A stretch of 64,000 bases of DNA from Paenibacillus allorhizosphaerae (lineage in GTDB: Bacteria; Bacillota; Bacilli; Paenibacillales; NBRC-103111). Below the pieces are notes generated by a model. It did not search any database. It was not told the origin of the DNA and saw only the letters and a list, made by a program, of their open reading frames with translations. A program made the position numbers and the translations under genes. Positions 1-8,412 of the stretch are shown here, piece by piece; within the stretch, counting starts at the first letter, position 1, and each line of letters begins with the position of its first letter. The stretch is from contig NZ_CAJVCE010000009.1 in NCBI RefSeq assembly GCF_910594985.1, positions 124,001 to 188,000 of the forward strand. The letters run 5' to 3'.

Positions 1-702
1 GCTGACGATTTTGGCCGCATCTCCGGACCAGACCGTACCGATCCAAGCTTCCTCGGCGATAAATTTTTGCTTGATGTTATCGGTATCGAAGGCGAGCACG
101 TTCGGCAGCAAATTTTTCAGATCGGCAACGGCCGCTTGCAGCTGCTTTTCATCTTTCGTGCTGTTGGAGAACCCGTTCTTTTTCAGCCCCATGCCGATGA
201 CTTCCTTTTGGTCGTCCAGCAGGATGACTTTGCCTTTATACTGCGGCTTCCACAGATCGGCCCAGCTTTGAACCGGATCTTTGACGAACTTTTTGTTGTA
301 TGCGATGCCGGTTACGCCCGACGTGTAAACCAGCGAATACTTGTTGCCGGGATCGAAGGGCAGGTTTTGCATGTTCGCGGCGATGTTTTTCGCATTGGGG
401 ATATTGTCCTTATTCAGCTCTTCGAGCAGCCCGAGCTTGATCATCGTCGCCACCATGTAATCGGAAGGCTGGATCAGGTCGTACTTGGAACCCCCTGCCT
501 GCAGCTTCGCAAGCAGTTCTTCGTTGTTCGAAAACGTATCGTAGCGCACTTTGACGTTAAATTTTTTCTCAAACTCTTTCAATACTTCCTCGTCGAAATT
601 GTCCGCCCAGCTGTAAATGCGCAGCTCCTCCTTTAAAGAACAGCCGGAAAATACGGTGAGCGCGAGCAGCAGGCAGACCAGCAAACTTGCGTAACGTTTC
701 AT
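1..702 (-). CDS. potD: Spermidine/putrescine-binding lipoprotein PotD, C-terminus cut by window edge
   Basis: This is the extracellular polyamine-binding subunit of the PotABCD importer. The reading frame starts at an ATG at 702 and runs off the left edge, so 234 codons are visible and the C-terminus is missing. A lipoprotein signal ends in LTVFSGC with the lipidated cysteine at residue 21. The mature part opens with LRIYSWADNFDEEVLKEFEK, the usual start of PotD/PotF-type binding proteins, followed by YDTFSNNEELLAKLQAG. It lies 32 bp after potC on the same strand and is the last gene of potA-potB-potC-potD. A ferric-iron or phosphonate binding protein is less likely given this N-terminus and the gene order. 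Confidence 0.9.
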   Translation of the reverse strand, partial: MKRYASLLVCLLLALTVFSGCSLKEELRIYSWADNFDEEVLKEFEKKFNVKVRYDTFSNNEELLAKLQAGGSKYDLIQPSDYMVATMIKLGLLEELNKDNIPNAKNIAANMQNLPFDPGNKYSLVYTSGVTGIAYNKKFVKDPVQSWADLWKPQYKGKVILLDDQKEVIGMGLKKNGFSNSTKDEKQLQAAVADLKNLLPNVLAFDTDNIKQKFIAEEAWIGTVWSGDAAKIVS

Positions 703-734
703 CGCATGAAGACCCCTTTCCTTGGACTAAAATA

Positions 735-1505
735 TTATGATCTCCGCCGGATTCGTTCCGCAAGGGTGACGGAGCCTATCGTAAACGCAATCAGCAGCGT
801 ACACAACGCATTGATTTCGGGGGAAATCCCCCTTTTCACCAAACCGTAAATGTAGAGCGGCAGCGTCGTCGAGCCCGGACCGGACACGAAGAAGCTGATC
901 ATGAAATCATCGAGCGATAAAGTAAAGGCAAGCAGCGCCCCCGCGGCAATCGCGGGCATAATGACCGGCAGCGTCACATGCCGGAACGTCTGCCACGGCC
1001 CGGCCCCGAGATCGCTGGCCGCTTCTTCGTATACGCTGCTCGTTCCTTGCAGCCGCGCGGAGACGACGGCGTACACGAACGACAAGCTGAACGTCACATG
1101 CGCAATGATCATCGTCCCGGCTCCGAGCGGAATGAGCAGCTGGCTGAACATGCCGAGCAGCGAGATGCCCATCACGATGTCCGGCACGACGACCGGGAGC
1201 AGCAGCAGCGCGCGAGCCGCTTGTTCGCCCTTCATCCGGTACCGCTCGAGCCCGAGCGCCGCTCCGGTTCCAAGCGCGGTAGCGATGAAGGTAGATACGA
1301 AACCGACGAGCAGACTGTTCAGCAGCGCTTCGATCACCCGTTCGTTCGTAAAGAGCGACGCATACCACTTCCACGTCCAGCCTTGCCACACCGCATTCAC
1401 CCGCGAATCATTAAAGGAGTACAGCATCACGACCGCAATCGGCACGTACAAAAAAGCAAGTACGGCCCATATATACACGGACCATCGCCGGTGATTTCCG
1501 GTCAC
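735..1505 (-). CDS. potC: Spermidine/putrescine ABC transporter permease PotC
   Basis: Second membrane subunit of the polyamine importer, 256 residues, with about six membrane segments and the permease coupling motif EEAASDLGAGPWQTF that docks onto PotA. An upstream ATG would give a longer frame, but that extension runs through the 3-prime end of potB. The likely start is the GTG at 1505, whose bases overlap the potB stop as GTGA, giving the usual length and a protein that begins just before the first membrane segment WSVYIWAVLAFLYVPIAVV. Translational coupling to potB is inferred from this 4-bp overlap. Confidence 0.9.
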   Translation of the reverse strand: MTGNHRRWSVYIWAVLAFLYVPIAVVMLYSFNDSRVNAVWQGWTWKWYASLFTNERVIEALLNSLLVGFVSTFIATALGTGAALGLERYRMKGEQAARALLLLPVVVPDIVMGISLLGMFSQLLIPLGAGTMIIAHVTFSLSFVYAVVSARLQGTSSVYEEAASDLGAGPWQTFRHVTLPVIMPAIAAGALLAFTLSLDDFMISFFVSGPGSTTLPLYIYGLVKRGISPEINALCTLLIAFTIGSVTLAERIRRRS

Positions 1506-2362
1506 ATCGTCCCACCCCGCTTCGCTCCGCCGGCTCCGGTCAATCGGCTGACCCACGACTGCATGACGCCGATGGCCGCCAGCGACAGAATGATTAGATA
1601 CACCGATAAAGCCGCACCGAACGGCCAGTCTCTTGCAGACAAGAACTGGTTCTGGATGACGTTCCCGAGCAGTTGGGATTTGGCCCCTCCCATAATATCG
1701 GGAATAACGAACATGCCGATCGAGCTGACGAACACCAGCATGCAGCCGGTGAACACCCCGGGCAGCGACATCGGCCATACGACCGCCCAGAACGCGCGGC
1801 GCGGGGCCGCACCCAGATCGGAAGCGGCTTCAAGCCATGACTTATCGATCTTCTCCAGCGTCACATAGACGGGTAATATAACGAACGGCAGCAGCGTGTA
1901 CACCATTCCCAGAAACACGGCTTCTTTGTTGTACAGCAGCTGCAGCGGCTCGCCGATCCACCCCAAGCGCTCCAGCAGCGTGTTGATCACCCCTTGCGAA
2001 CGCAATAAAATGACCCACGCGAACGAGCGGACAAGCATGTTGATCCAAAATGGAACGAGAATGAGCAGCAGCAGCACGTTTTGCCATTTCCGCTGAAACT
2101 GCGTCATCGCATACGCGAACGGGTAGCCGATCAAGGCGCACAGCACCGTCGTAACGATCGCGAGCAGCAGCGTCTCCCCTACGATTTGTACATAAATCGG
2201 ATCGAGCGCGCGTATGTAATTCTCCGCGGTAAAGGAGTAAACGATCCGGCCGTAGCTATCCCTGCCCATAAAAGACAACGCACCGATCCCGAGTACGGGA
2301 ACAGCAAAAAAAAGCCCCAGCCACGCGACGGCGGGAACGGTCAACCATCCGCCTTTGTTCAC
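1502..2362 (-). CDS. potB: Spermidine/putrescine ABC transporter permease PotB
   Basis: First membrane subunit of the polyamine importer, 286 residues. The N-terminal membrane segment (VPAVAWLGLFFAVPVLGIG) is followed by a periplasmic-side loop, five more hydrophobic segments and the coupling motif EAASDLGAAPRRAF. It overlaps potA upstream by ATGA and potC downstream by GTGA, so three consecutive genes are translationally coupled. Length and gene order match PotB of other Firmicutes. Nothing appears damaged. Confidence 0.9.
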   Translation of the reverse strand: MNKGGWLTVPAVAWLGLFFAVPVLGIGALSFMGRDSYGRIVYSFTAENYIRALDPIYVQIVGETLLLAIVTTVLCALIGYPFAYAMTQFQRKWQNVLLLLILVPFWINMLVRSFAWVILLRSQGVINTLLERLGWIGEPLQLLYNKEAVFLGMVYTLLPFVILPVYVTLEKIDKSWLEAASDLGAAPRRAFWAVVWPMSLPGVFTGCMLVFVSSIGMFVIPDIMGGAKSQLLGNVIQNQFLSARDWPFGAALSVYLIILSLAAIGVMQSWVSRLTGAGGAKRGGTM

Positions 2363-3339
2363 CGGGCCAGCACCACCTCATCCCGTGAAGCCCAGCCGTA
2401 GGCTACCTTTTGCCCTGTGCGCCAGCCTTGCACTTCATCGCCGTATCTATACACAAGCAAGTTTGGGCCGCCGCCATCCGGCCGCACATACAGCTTGAGC
2501 AGACTGCCGGTGTCGGCCATATCTTCGATCATGCCGGTTCTGTGGCCTTCGGGATGCGGTTTGTCCCGCAGCGGAACCAACTTCACTTTGTCGGGCCTGA
2601 CCGCGTATGTCCTCCCCTGCTCCTGCAGCGTATTGTTTTCGCCTATAAAGGACGCGACGAACAAACTCGCCGGATGGGCGTATATGTCGCGCGGAGCTCC
2701 TACCTGCTCGCAGACGCCCCCGTTCATGACGACAATACGGTCGGATAACGTCATCGCCTCTTCCTGATCATGCGTGACATAAATAAACGTAATGCCGAGC
2801 CGCTTCTGCAACTGCTTCAGCTCATGCTGCAAGTTTTTCCGCAGCTGAAGATCGAGCGCCGCAAGCGGCTCGTCGAGCAGAAGCACCTTCGGCCGGTTTA
2901 CGATCGCCCGCGCAACGGCCACGCGCTGCTGCTGTCCGCCGGAAAGCTGATGAGGCTTGCGCCGCTCCAGACCGGTCAGGCGGGTCAGCTCCACCACCTG
3001 CAGCAGCCGTTTTCGCTGTTCCTCCGCCGGCACTTTCTTCATCCGGAGCCCGAACAGGATGTTGTCCTCCACCGTCAAATGTGGAAACAGGGCGTATTGT
3101 TGAAACACCATGTTCAAATCGCGTTTGTAAGGCGGCAGCAGCGTAATATCCCGGCCTTCCAAAACAATCGATCCCGAACTCGGCTGCACCAGCCCGGCCA
3201 GCATACGGAGCAGCGTCGTCTTGCCGCAGCCGCTCGGCCCCAACATCGTAACGAATTCCCCGGGTTCGATCCGCAGGGAAACATCGGTTACGGCGGACTG
3301 GTCATCGTAAATTTTTGACAGCTTCGTCAATTCGAGCAT
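2359..3339 (-). CDS. potA: Spermidine/putrescine ABC transporter ATPase PotA
   Basis: Cytoplasmic ATPase driving polyamine import, 326 residues. The ABC core carries Walker A GPSGCGKTT, signature LSGGQQQR, Walker B LLLDEPLAALD and H-loop YVTHDQEEA. The C-terminal part (about residues 230-326, including AVRPDKVKLVPL) fits a TOBE regulatory domain. It is the first gene of potABCD. The start ATG follows a G-rich ribosome binding site (GAGAGGGGGGAAGACG). A −10-like TATAAT lies about 75 bp upstream (3411-3416 on the complement), but no convincing −35 was found, so no promoter is annotated. Confidence 0.93.
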   Translation of the reverse strand: MLELTKLSKIYDDQSAVTDVSLRIEPGEFVTMLGPSGCGKTTLLRMLAGLVQPSSGSIVLEGRDITLLPPYKRDLNMVFQQYALFPHLTVEDNILFGLRMKKVPAEEQRKRLLQVVELTRLTGLERRKPHQLSGGQQQRVAVARAIVNRPKVLLLDEPLAALDLQLRKNLQHELKQLQKRLGITFIYVTHDQEEAMTLSDRIVVMNGGVCEQVGAPRDIYAHPASLFVASFIGENNTLQEQGRTYAVRPDKVKLVPLRDKPHPEGHRTGMIEDMADTGSLLKLYVRPDGGGPNLLVYRYGDEVQGWRTGQKVAYGWASRDEVVLAR

Positions 3340-3667
3340 CGTCTTCCCCCCTCTCGCGTCATCGATGCAGACCTCAAATCATCGGCCGCCCAATATATGG
3401 TTCATTCGGTATTATATTCATCGCGGTTTTCGGTTTTCCTCTATGCTTTCAAAAAAAAATTTAGTGTCGCTAACCATCCGTTTATTTGAACGAGTACCAA
3501 CAAGCTACATACCGTCACAGCGTGCTTGGATCCCTGTCGACAGACTTTAACAGAGTCAAGCAACTTGTTCCAGTGAATGCTCCCAATCATTACTCATAAA
3601 GAAAAAAAACGTCCCATGAGTCATTTCCGACTCGGGACGCTACGGGTTCTCACCGATGATTTTCAGC
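3340..3667. other. Intergenic region between potA and the N-acetyltransferase gene
   Basis: About 330 bp without a gene. It holds the upstream region of potA, an A-tract at 3451-3459, and the terminator of the N-acetyltransferase gene at 3602-3639. No riboswitch-like structure or small ORF with a convincing ribosome binding site was recognised. Confidence 0.6.
3602..3639 (-). terminator. Rho-independent terminator after the N-acetyltransferase gene
   Basis: Arms CGTCCC(AT)GAGTC and GACTCGGGACG with a 6-nt loop and a 2-nt bulge, followed on the minus strand by eight T residues. It lies 28 bp beyond the stop codon at 3668. Confidence 0.85.
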
Positions 3668-4453
3668 CTAATGGAGTTCAATGCCGAAATACGTTCGTAA
3701 AGCTTCATGATATTGTTCCTCGGTCTCCGGAACGAAAGTCCGTACGCCGTCAGCGGTAAAAATGCGAAATTCGTTGCCGGCGACCGTGTTGCGTCCCTCC
3801 GCTGTCCGGATGGCCAGCATCGAACTGCCCATGAAAATCGAGTCCGGGGCGTTCTCGCACCAGTAGGTGGCCATGACAAAATCTTTCGGCAGCTGCGGCT
3901 CTTCGGTAAACGAATAAATCCGGCTCCATCCGCCATGCTTGAACTCGCATAGCAACCAGCCGTAATACGGGTCACGCTCCAGCCGGTAGCACTCGTCCCC
4001 CTGCGGATGCTCCAGCCCCTCCACCATTTGGATCGGCCGGCGGGGAACAATGCCTCCCACCCCTACATCGCATAAGTAGAAGGATCCTTCCGCCTCGACT
4101 TTCAATACGCGATGGCGGCGCTTCGGAGGAGGATTCGGCTCATCGCGCCAAAAACGAGCCATGAAGTCTGTAACCGGGTACCCGAGCTCTCTTAACAGCC
4201 AGCCGAACAGCGCGTTAAGTTCAAAGCAGTAGCCCCCGCGGCCCCGCTCGACGATTTTGCCGAAAAGGTCTTCGATCTCAAGCGACAGCGGGATTCGGCG
4301 GACAATATCGAGATTTTCATACGGCACCGTATGGAGATGGCATTCCTGCAGCCGGGCAAGCGTCTCGGCACTGCCGTCAAGCGGGCCGTCGTAGCCAATG
4401 CGCTTAAGGTATGCCTGAACATCCGGCCTCGATGAATTGGCAAAATCGTTCAT
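3668..4453 (-). CDS. Arylamine N-acetyltransferase (NAT family)
   Basis: Cytoplasmic enzyme of the NAT fold that transfers an acetyl group from acetyl-CoA to arylamine or related amines through a cysteine intermediate. With the start at 4453 the protein has 261 residues. The catalytic triad is visible: Cys76 in GRGGYCFELN, His114 in RHRVLKV and Asp129 in FYLCDVGVGG. The N-terminal YLKRIGYDGPLDGSAETLARL is also typical. A longer frame begins at 4507, but the ATG at 4453 has a good AAAGGAGCG site 8 nt upstream. It stands alone with its own terminator, divergent from the YheC/D gene. Members of this family also occur in ansamycin biosynthesis, for which there is no sign here. Confidence 0.9.
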   Translation of the reverse strand: MNDFANSSRPDVQAYLKRIGYDGPLDGSAETLARLQECHLHTVPYENLDIVRRIPLSLEIEDLFGKIVERGRGGYCFELNALFGWLLRELGYPVTDFMARFWRDEPNPPPKRRHRVLKVEAEGSFYLCDVGVGGIVPRRPIQMVEGLEHPQGDECYRLERDPYYGWLLCEFKHGGWSRIYSFTEEPQLPKDFVMATYWCENAPDSIFMGSSMLAIRTAEGRNTVAGNEFRIFTADGVRTFVPETEEQYHEALRTYFGIELH

Positions 4454-4706
4454 ACTATCGCTCCTTTGCAGAGTGAACGTCCCCTTCATCATACCATATT
4501 GTTCCATTGTAGAGACTTTGTTTTTTCTTCACCCATGATTTGATGAGCCTATCGATTACGCTCTAACCATCCGCTAGTTTGGCTTTGCCCTTAAGTAGGC
4601 CGACGGCCGCCCGGGGGCCCATTGGGCCGGTGTACAGGCGAATACACGAATGTCCGCATATAGTAATTTACGCTCGCAAAATAAAAGATTGGGAGGTGCA
4701 AGAAAG

Positions 4707-5507
4707 ATGAGTTTGTTCGGCAAGATGTATCCTTGGAGCAAATGGCGCAAGCACGAAGCTTTGTGGGAACATACGGAATTGCGTCCGCATCTGCCCGAAA
4801 CGGCAAAATTTACGCACGAACAGCTCCTGTTTTTTTTAGATAAATATCCAGTCGTTTTTTTGAAGCCTTGTTACGGAGGAGGAGGAAGAGGAGTCATTAA
4901 GCTATCGCATGAGGGCGAATGGGTTAGAGTGCAGACGCTTACCGATCGAAAAAATGTCACCATTGATAATCTGTATGGATATATCGTTCAAATCATCGGA
5001 AAGAAAAGTTACGTTATTCAGCAGGGGATCGATTTGTTGGATATACAGGACCGCAAAATCGATTTCCGCGTTCTTCTGCTCAAACCGCGGAAAACGTGGA
5101 TGTTTATGGGTTCCATGGGCAAACTCGGCGTGAAAGGGCAAGTCGTGACGAACCACTGCCGCGGCGGTAAATCGATTATCGTCAAAAACGCACTGCAAGA
5201 AAGCACGGATTTGAAAAGCGAAGAAATCGACGTATTGGAAAACAAATTGCATACGACCGGGCAGCAAATTGCGCTCGCCCTGGAAAAAAGATATCCTCTC
5301 ATTACGGAACTCGGTTTGGATATGGGCATCGACCGGGAGAGAAACGTCTGGCTAATCGAAGCGAACACGCGACCGCAGTATAATTTATTTAAGCATCATA
5401 AAGACCCTGCGCTATACAATAAAATCAGGCTATCGATCCACAGACTTCGCAGCGTAAGGCCGCGATATCCGAACAAAGCGTTGCAAACGCGGAGCGTTTC
5501 GCGGTAA
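4707..5507 (+). CDS. YheC/YheD family ATP-grasp protein (endospore coat-associated)
   Basis: A 266-residue ATP-grasp-like protein of the YheC/YheD group found in spore formers, where relatives are associated with the spore coat. Visible features are LPETAKFTHEQLLFFLDKYP at the N-terminus, the nucleotide-loop-like KPCYGGGGRGVIKL (about residues 53-66), the acidic metal-site segment DFRVLLLKPRKTW and the terminal LIEANTRPQYNLFK. The ATG at 4707 was chosen because GGGAGGTG lies 9-10 nt upstream; an upstream ATG at 4650 lacks such a site. The substrate of this group is not known to me. The single gene is divergent from the N-acetyltransferase. Confidence 0.85.
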   Translation: MSLFGKMYPWSKWRKHEALWEHTELRPHLPETAKFTHEQLLFFLDKYPVVFLKPCYGGGGRGVIKLSHEGEWVRVQTLTDRKNVTIDNLYGYIVQIIGKKSYVIQQGIDLLDIQDRKIDFRVLLLKPRKTWMFMGSMGKLGVKGQVVTNHCRGGKSIIVKNALQESTDLKSEEIDVLENKLHTTGQQIALALEKRYPLITELGLDMGIDRERNVWLIEANTRPQYNLFKHHKDPALYNKIRLSIHRLRSVRPRYPNKALQTRSVSR

Positions 5508-5593
5508 AAAACGAAAACGCCTTAAGGCCACCGGACAGACGTCATCGCAACGCGGCGGAAATAGCAACGGCGCCCCACTGTATAAGGTTCAGA

Positions 5594-6394
5594 TTACAGT
5601 TGTTGAATGTCAGTCCCTAGCGCCGGTATGATCCGATATCCGTGATACTGGCTTAAAATACCGGTAATTTCATACCAGGTTTTTTCGCGAATTTGCGAAA
5701 GGTCTGCAAGATCTTCGCGGACGTATAGCGTTAAAGCCGTGTTTTCTCCTACCAAGATCGGGATATCGTAAGCTCCCGCTTGCGGCTTATCCGGAATGTG
5801 CTGAATTTGGGCCTTCACCTTCACAAGTCTCCCGATATAAGGCATTGCTTTATGAGCTGCAAGCAGATCCTCTGCGTGGATCGCCCTCGGTTCCGGCGCT
5901 TGGCCGTCGGAACCCGTTTGAATGTTTTCCGATTCCGGCCTTATTTCAATGAGCCCTTCGTACTCGGCAACCGTTCCGGTTATACGTACGGAATCGCCTT
6001 TTTTGACGGCAGTCTTCGGAAGCATCAGGACATGCATCCCGCCCGTATCGTCCTCGATATGTACCGACAGCTTCCCGTCGCGGTTTTTCCAAATGACCGG
6101 ATCGGTCACGACGACGCCGCGTACGGCTACTTTTTCACCCCGCAAATCCTTGGCTTCCAGGATCGATACTTCCGGCGATTGGAAGGACGAGCCCGGCAAA
6201 CGGTACGCATCCGGCGCTTCTTTAACAATATTGGTATGTTTCCCTAATACGGATATATTTAACCGGTTCTTTGTCATCGGATCGGAACCGTTCTGAGCAA
6301 CAACGTTTGGAATATTCGTCGTAACCGCGATGGTAGTCATTGCAGCCGCAAACAGCAGAAGCCGGGCTATATTTTTGCGATTGAACAAGGTCAT
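5594..6394 (-). CDS. Secreted OB-fold protein of unknown function
   Basis: A 266-residue exported protein with an N-terminal signal (LLLFAAAMTTIAVTT, probable cleavage near VVAQ-N at about residue 34). Two beta-rich segments look like OB folds of the nucleic-acid-binding or YhcR type. The first is at about residues 80-150, from LRGEKVAVRGVVV through VRITGTVAEYEGLIEI. The second is at about 175-265, from IGRLVKVKAQIQ through WYEITGILSQYHGYRIIP. No nuclease or protease motif is attached, so it is the binding module alone. It is divergent from the SLH gene with about 290 bp between them. The OB assignment is by pattern only. Confidence 0.65.
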   Translation of the reverse strand: MTLFNRKNIARLLLFAAAMTTIAVTTNIPNVVAQNGSDPMTKNRLNISVLGKHTNIVKEAPDAYRLPGSSFQSPEVSILEAKDLRGEKVAVRGVVVTDPVIWKNRDGKLSVHIEDDTGGMHVLMLPKTAVKKGDSVRITGTVAEYEGLIEIRPESENIQTGSDGQAPEPRAIHAEDLLAAHKAMPYIGRLVKVKAQIQHIPDKPQAGAYDIPILVGENTALTLYVREDLADLSQIREKTWYEITGILSQYHGYRIIPALGTDIQQL

Positions 6395-6614
6395 TCTACT
6401 CGCTCCCTTCCTTGTATTGCTTTGACTTTAGCTTAATGGATAGATGTTAATCGGAGACGCATGGATTGTAAACCGGCCGTAAAACTTTATTAAACTAATA
6501 TTTCCCTCTTTCTAACGGGTGCCAAATGCGATATTTTAATAGTACATTAATGTTCATGATGTATAATGGGGATCAGCTGCTTATATTCAAATACTCTACC
6601 GCCGATTGCGCCGT

Positions 6615-6643
6615 TTGTAGCACTATTCATTATGCACTATACT
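6615..6643 (+). promoter_or_regulatory. Possible promoter of the SLH-domain gene
   Basis: A weak −35 (TTGTAG, 6615-6620) and a good −10 (TATACT, 6638-6643) are 17 bp apart. A second TATACT lies at 6654-6659 without a partner. The ribosome binding site AAGGAGA follows before the ATG at 6686. Confidence 0.35.
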
Positions 6644-6685
6644 TATGAAATACTATACTTACGATTCTAAGGAGAACTCATACTC

Positions 6686-8347
6686 ATGCACAAAAGCTTA
6701 AAAGTGATTGCTTCCGCTGCCATCGCCTTCTCGATGTCCGCCACAGCTGTTATGGCAGAAACGCCGGCTGCTTCGACTTCAACGGCCAAAACAGCTGCGG
6801 ATTTTTCGGATCTTGCCAATATTGACACCGGCTTGAAAGCCAAAATTGACGCGCTGCTAGCCAAAGGCGTACTCGAGGGCGTATCCGCCGACACGTTCGG
6901 CATTAATCAAACGATGACCCGGGCGCAGTTCGCCAAAGTCGCAACTTTGATTCTCGGACTCCAGGTGGACAACTCGGTAACAACGTCCAGCTTCTCCGAT
7001 GTGAAAACCGATGATCCGGCCAACGGCTGGGCGGTTGCCTACATTGAAGCTGCCAAAAAAGCCGGCTTGATCGACGGGATTACCGATACGACGTTCGCTC
7101 CCGGCGACAACGTTACGATCGGCCAATTCGACACCGTACTGCTGAAGGGGCTTAAGAAAAATGTTGACGTGACCGGCAATCCTTGGTATGCCGACGCCGT
7201 GAAACAAGCTACGGAGCTTGGTATCCAGGCAGCAGGCAAAGACGGCGCGAGCGTGGCAACCCGTACCGATCTTGTTATAGGCGCATACGAAACTTCGCAA
7301 TTGATCAACAATCCTTCGAAGCCGGAAGAACCGACGACAACTCCGGCACCGGATCAAGCAGCCATTAAGGATGCTACCGCCATGGGCCCGCAAACGGTTC
7401 AAGTGAACCTTGACCGAGCCGTCGACACATCCAAAGCTTCGCTGTCCCTGCAAAAAAATTCGGAAACCGTGCCCGTGACCGTTTCTTGGTCTGACGACAA
7501 GCAAACGGCAACGCTCTCCTTGAAGGACGACGCCCAATTGTCGAACGGTACGTATACGGTATCGTTGGGAGGACTCGGCTCCGCGTCCGTAACGTACTCT
7601 TTCACGTATGAAGCCAGCGTATCTACCGGAGATTCCGATACTACAATTGACGGCTTGGGCGCCATTGCAAACGTCATCGACAGCGACTTGACCGAAGCCG
7701 CTACCGGAGAGAACGGCTATGTTACGAGAGACGTTGCCGAAAATCCAATTCTTAGTAAGTTTGCCAAAGAAGTGAAGCTCAAAGTGACCAACTCCTCCGG
7801 AGAAGTGGTTGCCGTGCCTGGGATTATTCAGGCCATTACGAGTTCCGATTCCGTCGTTGCCCGCGTTGGCTTGTCCAGCGATCACAAGGGATATGTGATC
7901 GGGAATGAAGCGGGAACGGCTACGTTGAACATCGTGTATAAAAACGCAAAAGGCGAAACTAAACAGACAACGGTGCCGGTAACCGTAAAAACGGATAGTG
8001 TGACGGCCGTGAAAGCTGAAGCCGATACAAAAGCCCAAAAATATGCTACCGTAACCGACGGCGTATATACGAGCGATTTCAATGCTTATACAGCCATGAA
8101 TTTGAAAGTTTATGACAATTATGGCATCAAGTACGAGAAAGAAGAAGCTCGCGGCTACAACTTCGCTCTAGGGATCGTCTTTATTCCGGAGCATATCGTC
8201 GGCGACCCGGCCGAAGGCCCGACCGGTACGGTAACCATCGCTTCTGACGGAGCCGTTCATGTGGAAGGCAATGTGACGCAATTCGATTTGACTGCGAAGC
8301 TAACGAACGGAAATTCAATAACAACAGAAATGTATATTCGCCGCTAA
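6686..8347 (+). CDS. S-layer-homology (SLH) domain surface protein
   Basis: A 553-residue exported cell-surface protein. A signal peptide ends near ATAVMAET (residue 25). Two clear SLH repeats follow at about residues 45-100 (LAKGVLEGVSADTFGINQTM, TRAQFAKVATLIL) and 105-165 (YIEAAKKAGLIDGI, FAPGDNVTIGQFDTVL), plus a degenerate third to about 210. SLH domains anchor proteins to pyruvylated cell-wall polymer. A Thr/Pro linker leads to beta-rich Ig-like modules (about 225-310 and 340-553) without catalytic motifs. It may be an S-layer or S-layer-associated protein. It is convergent with the stalk-protein operon and shares a bidirectional terminator with it. Confidence 0.88.
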   Translation: MHKSLKVIASAAIAFSMSATAVMAETPAASTSTAKTAADFSDLANIDTGLKAKIDALLAKGVLEGVSADTFGINQTMTRAQFAKVATLILGLQVDNSVTTSSFSDVKTDDPANGWAVAYIEAAKKAGLIDGITDTTFAPGDNVTIGQFDTVLLKGLKKNVDVTGNPWYADAVKQATELGIQAAGKDGASVATRTDLVIGAYETSQLINNPSKPEEPTTTPAPDQAAIKDATAMGPQTVQVNLDRAVDTSKASLSLQKNSETVPVTVSWSDDKQTATLSLKDDAQLSNGTYTVSLGGLGSASVTYSFTYEASVSTGDSDTTIDGLGAIANVIDSDLTEAATGENGYVTRDVAENPILSKFAKEVKLKVTNSSGEVVAVPGIIQAITSSDSVVARVGLSSDHKGYVIGNEAGTATLNIVYKNAKGETKQTTVPVTVKTDSVTAVKAEADTKAQKYATVTDGVYTSDFNAYTAMNLKVYDNYGIKYEKEEARGYNFALGIVFIPEHIVGDPAEGPTGTVTIASDGAVHVEGNVTQFDLTAKLTNGNSITTEMYIRR

Positions 8348-8360
8348 GTTTAGCGGCAAT

Positions 8361-8406
8361 AAAAAAACAGATCATCCCTTTGTATAGTAGGGGATGATCT
8401 GTTTTG
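8361..8406. terminator. Bidirectional terminator between the SLH gene and the stalk operon
   Basis: Perfect 15-bp arms (AAAACAGATCATCCC and GGGATGATCTGTTTT) with a 12-nt loop, A-tract on the left and T-tract on the right. It serves the plus-strand SLH gene ending at 8347 and the minus-strand operon ending at 8413. Confidence 0.92.
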
Positions 8407-8412
8407 TTTCTT

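Noticed and set aside
978..1868. Long plus-strand frame across potC and potB
   Set aside because: It spans two well-defined permease genes on the other strand and its translation is Arg/His/Pro-rich noise.
3467..4583. Similar TAACCATCCG stretches near 3,470 and 4,565 flanking the N-acetyltransferase gene
   Set aside because: Only about 11 bases are shared and the context differs; not enough to claim a repeat or attachment site.
4600..4640. GC-rich hairpin (GGCCC-ATT-GGGCC) between divergent genes
   Set aside because: Very short stem and no T-tract; no terminator or regulatory role can be supported.
6857..8038. 393-codon minus-strand frame antisense to the SLH gene
   Set aside because: No start context and no family signal; the plus strand encodes a signal peptide and SLH repeats.
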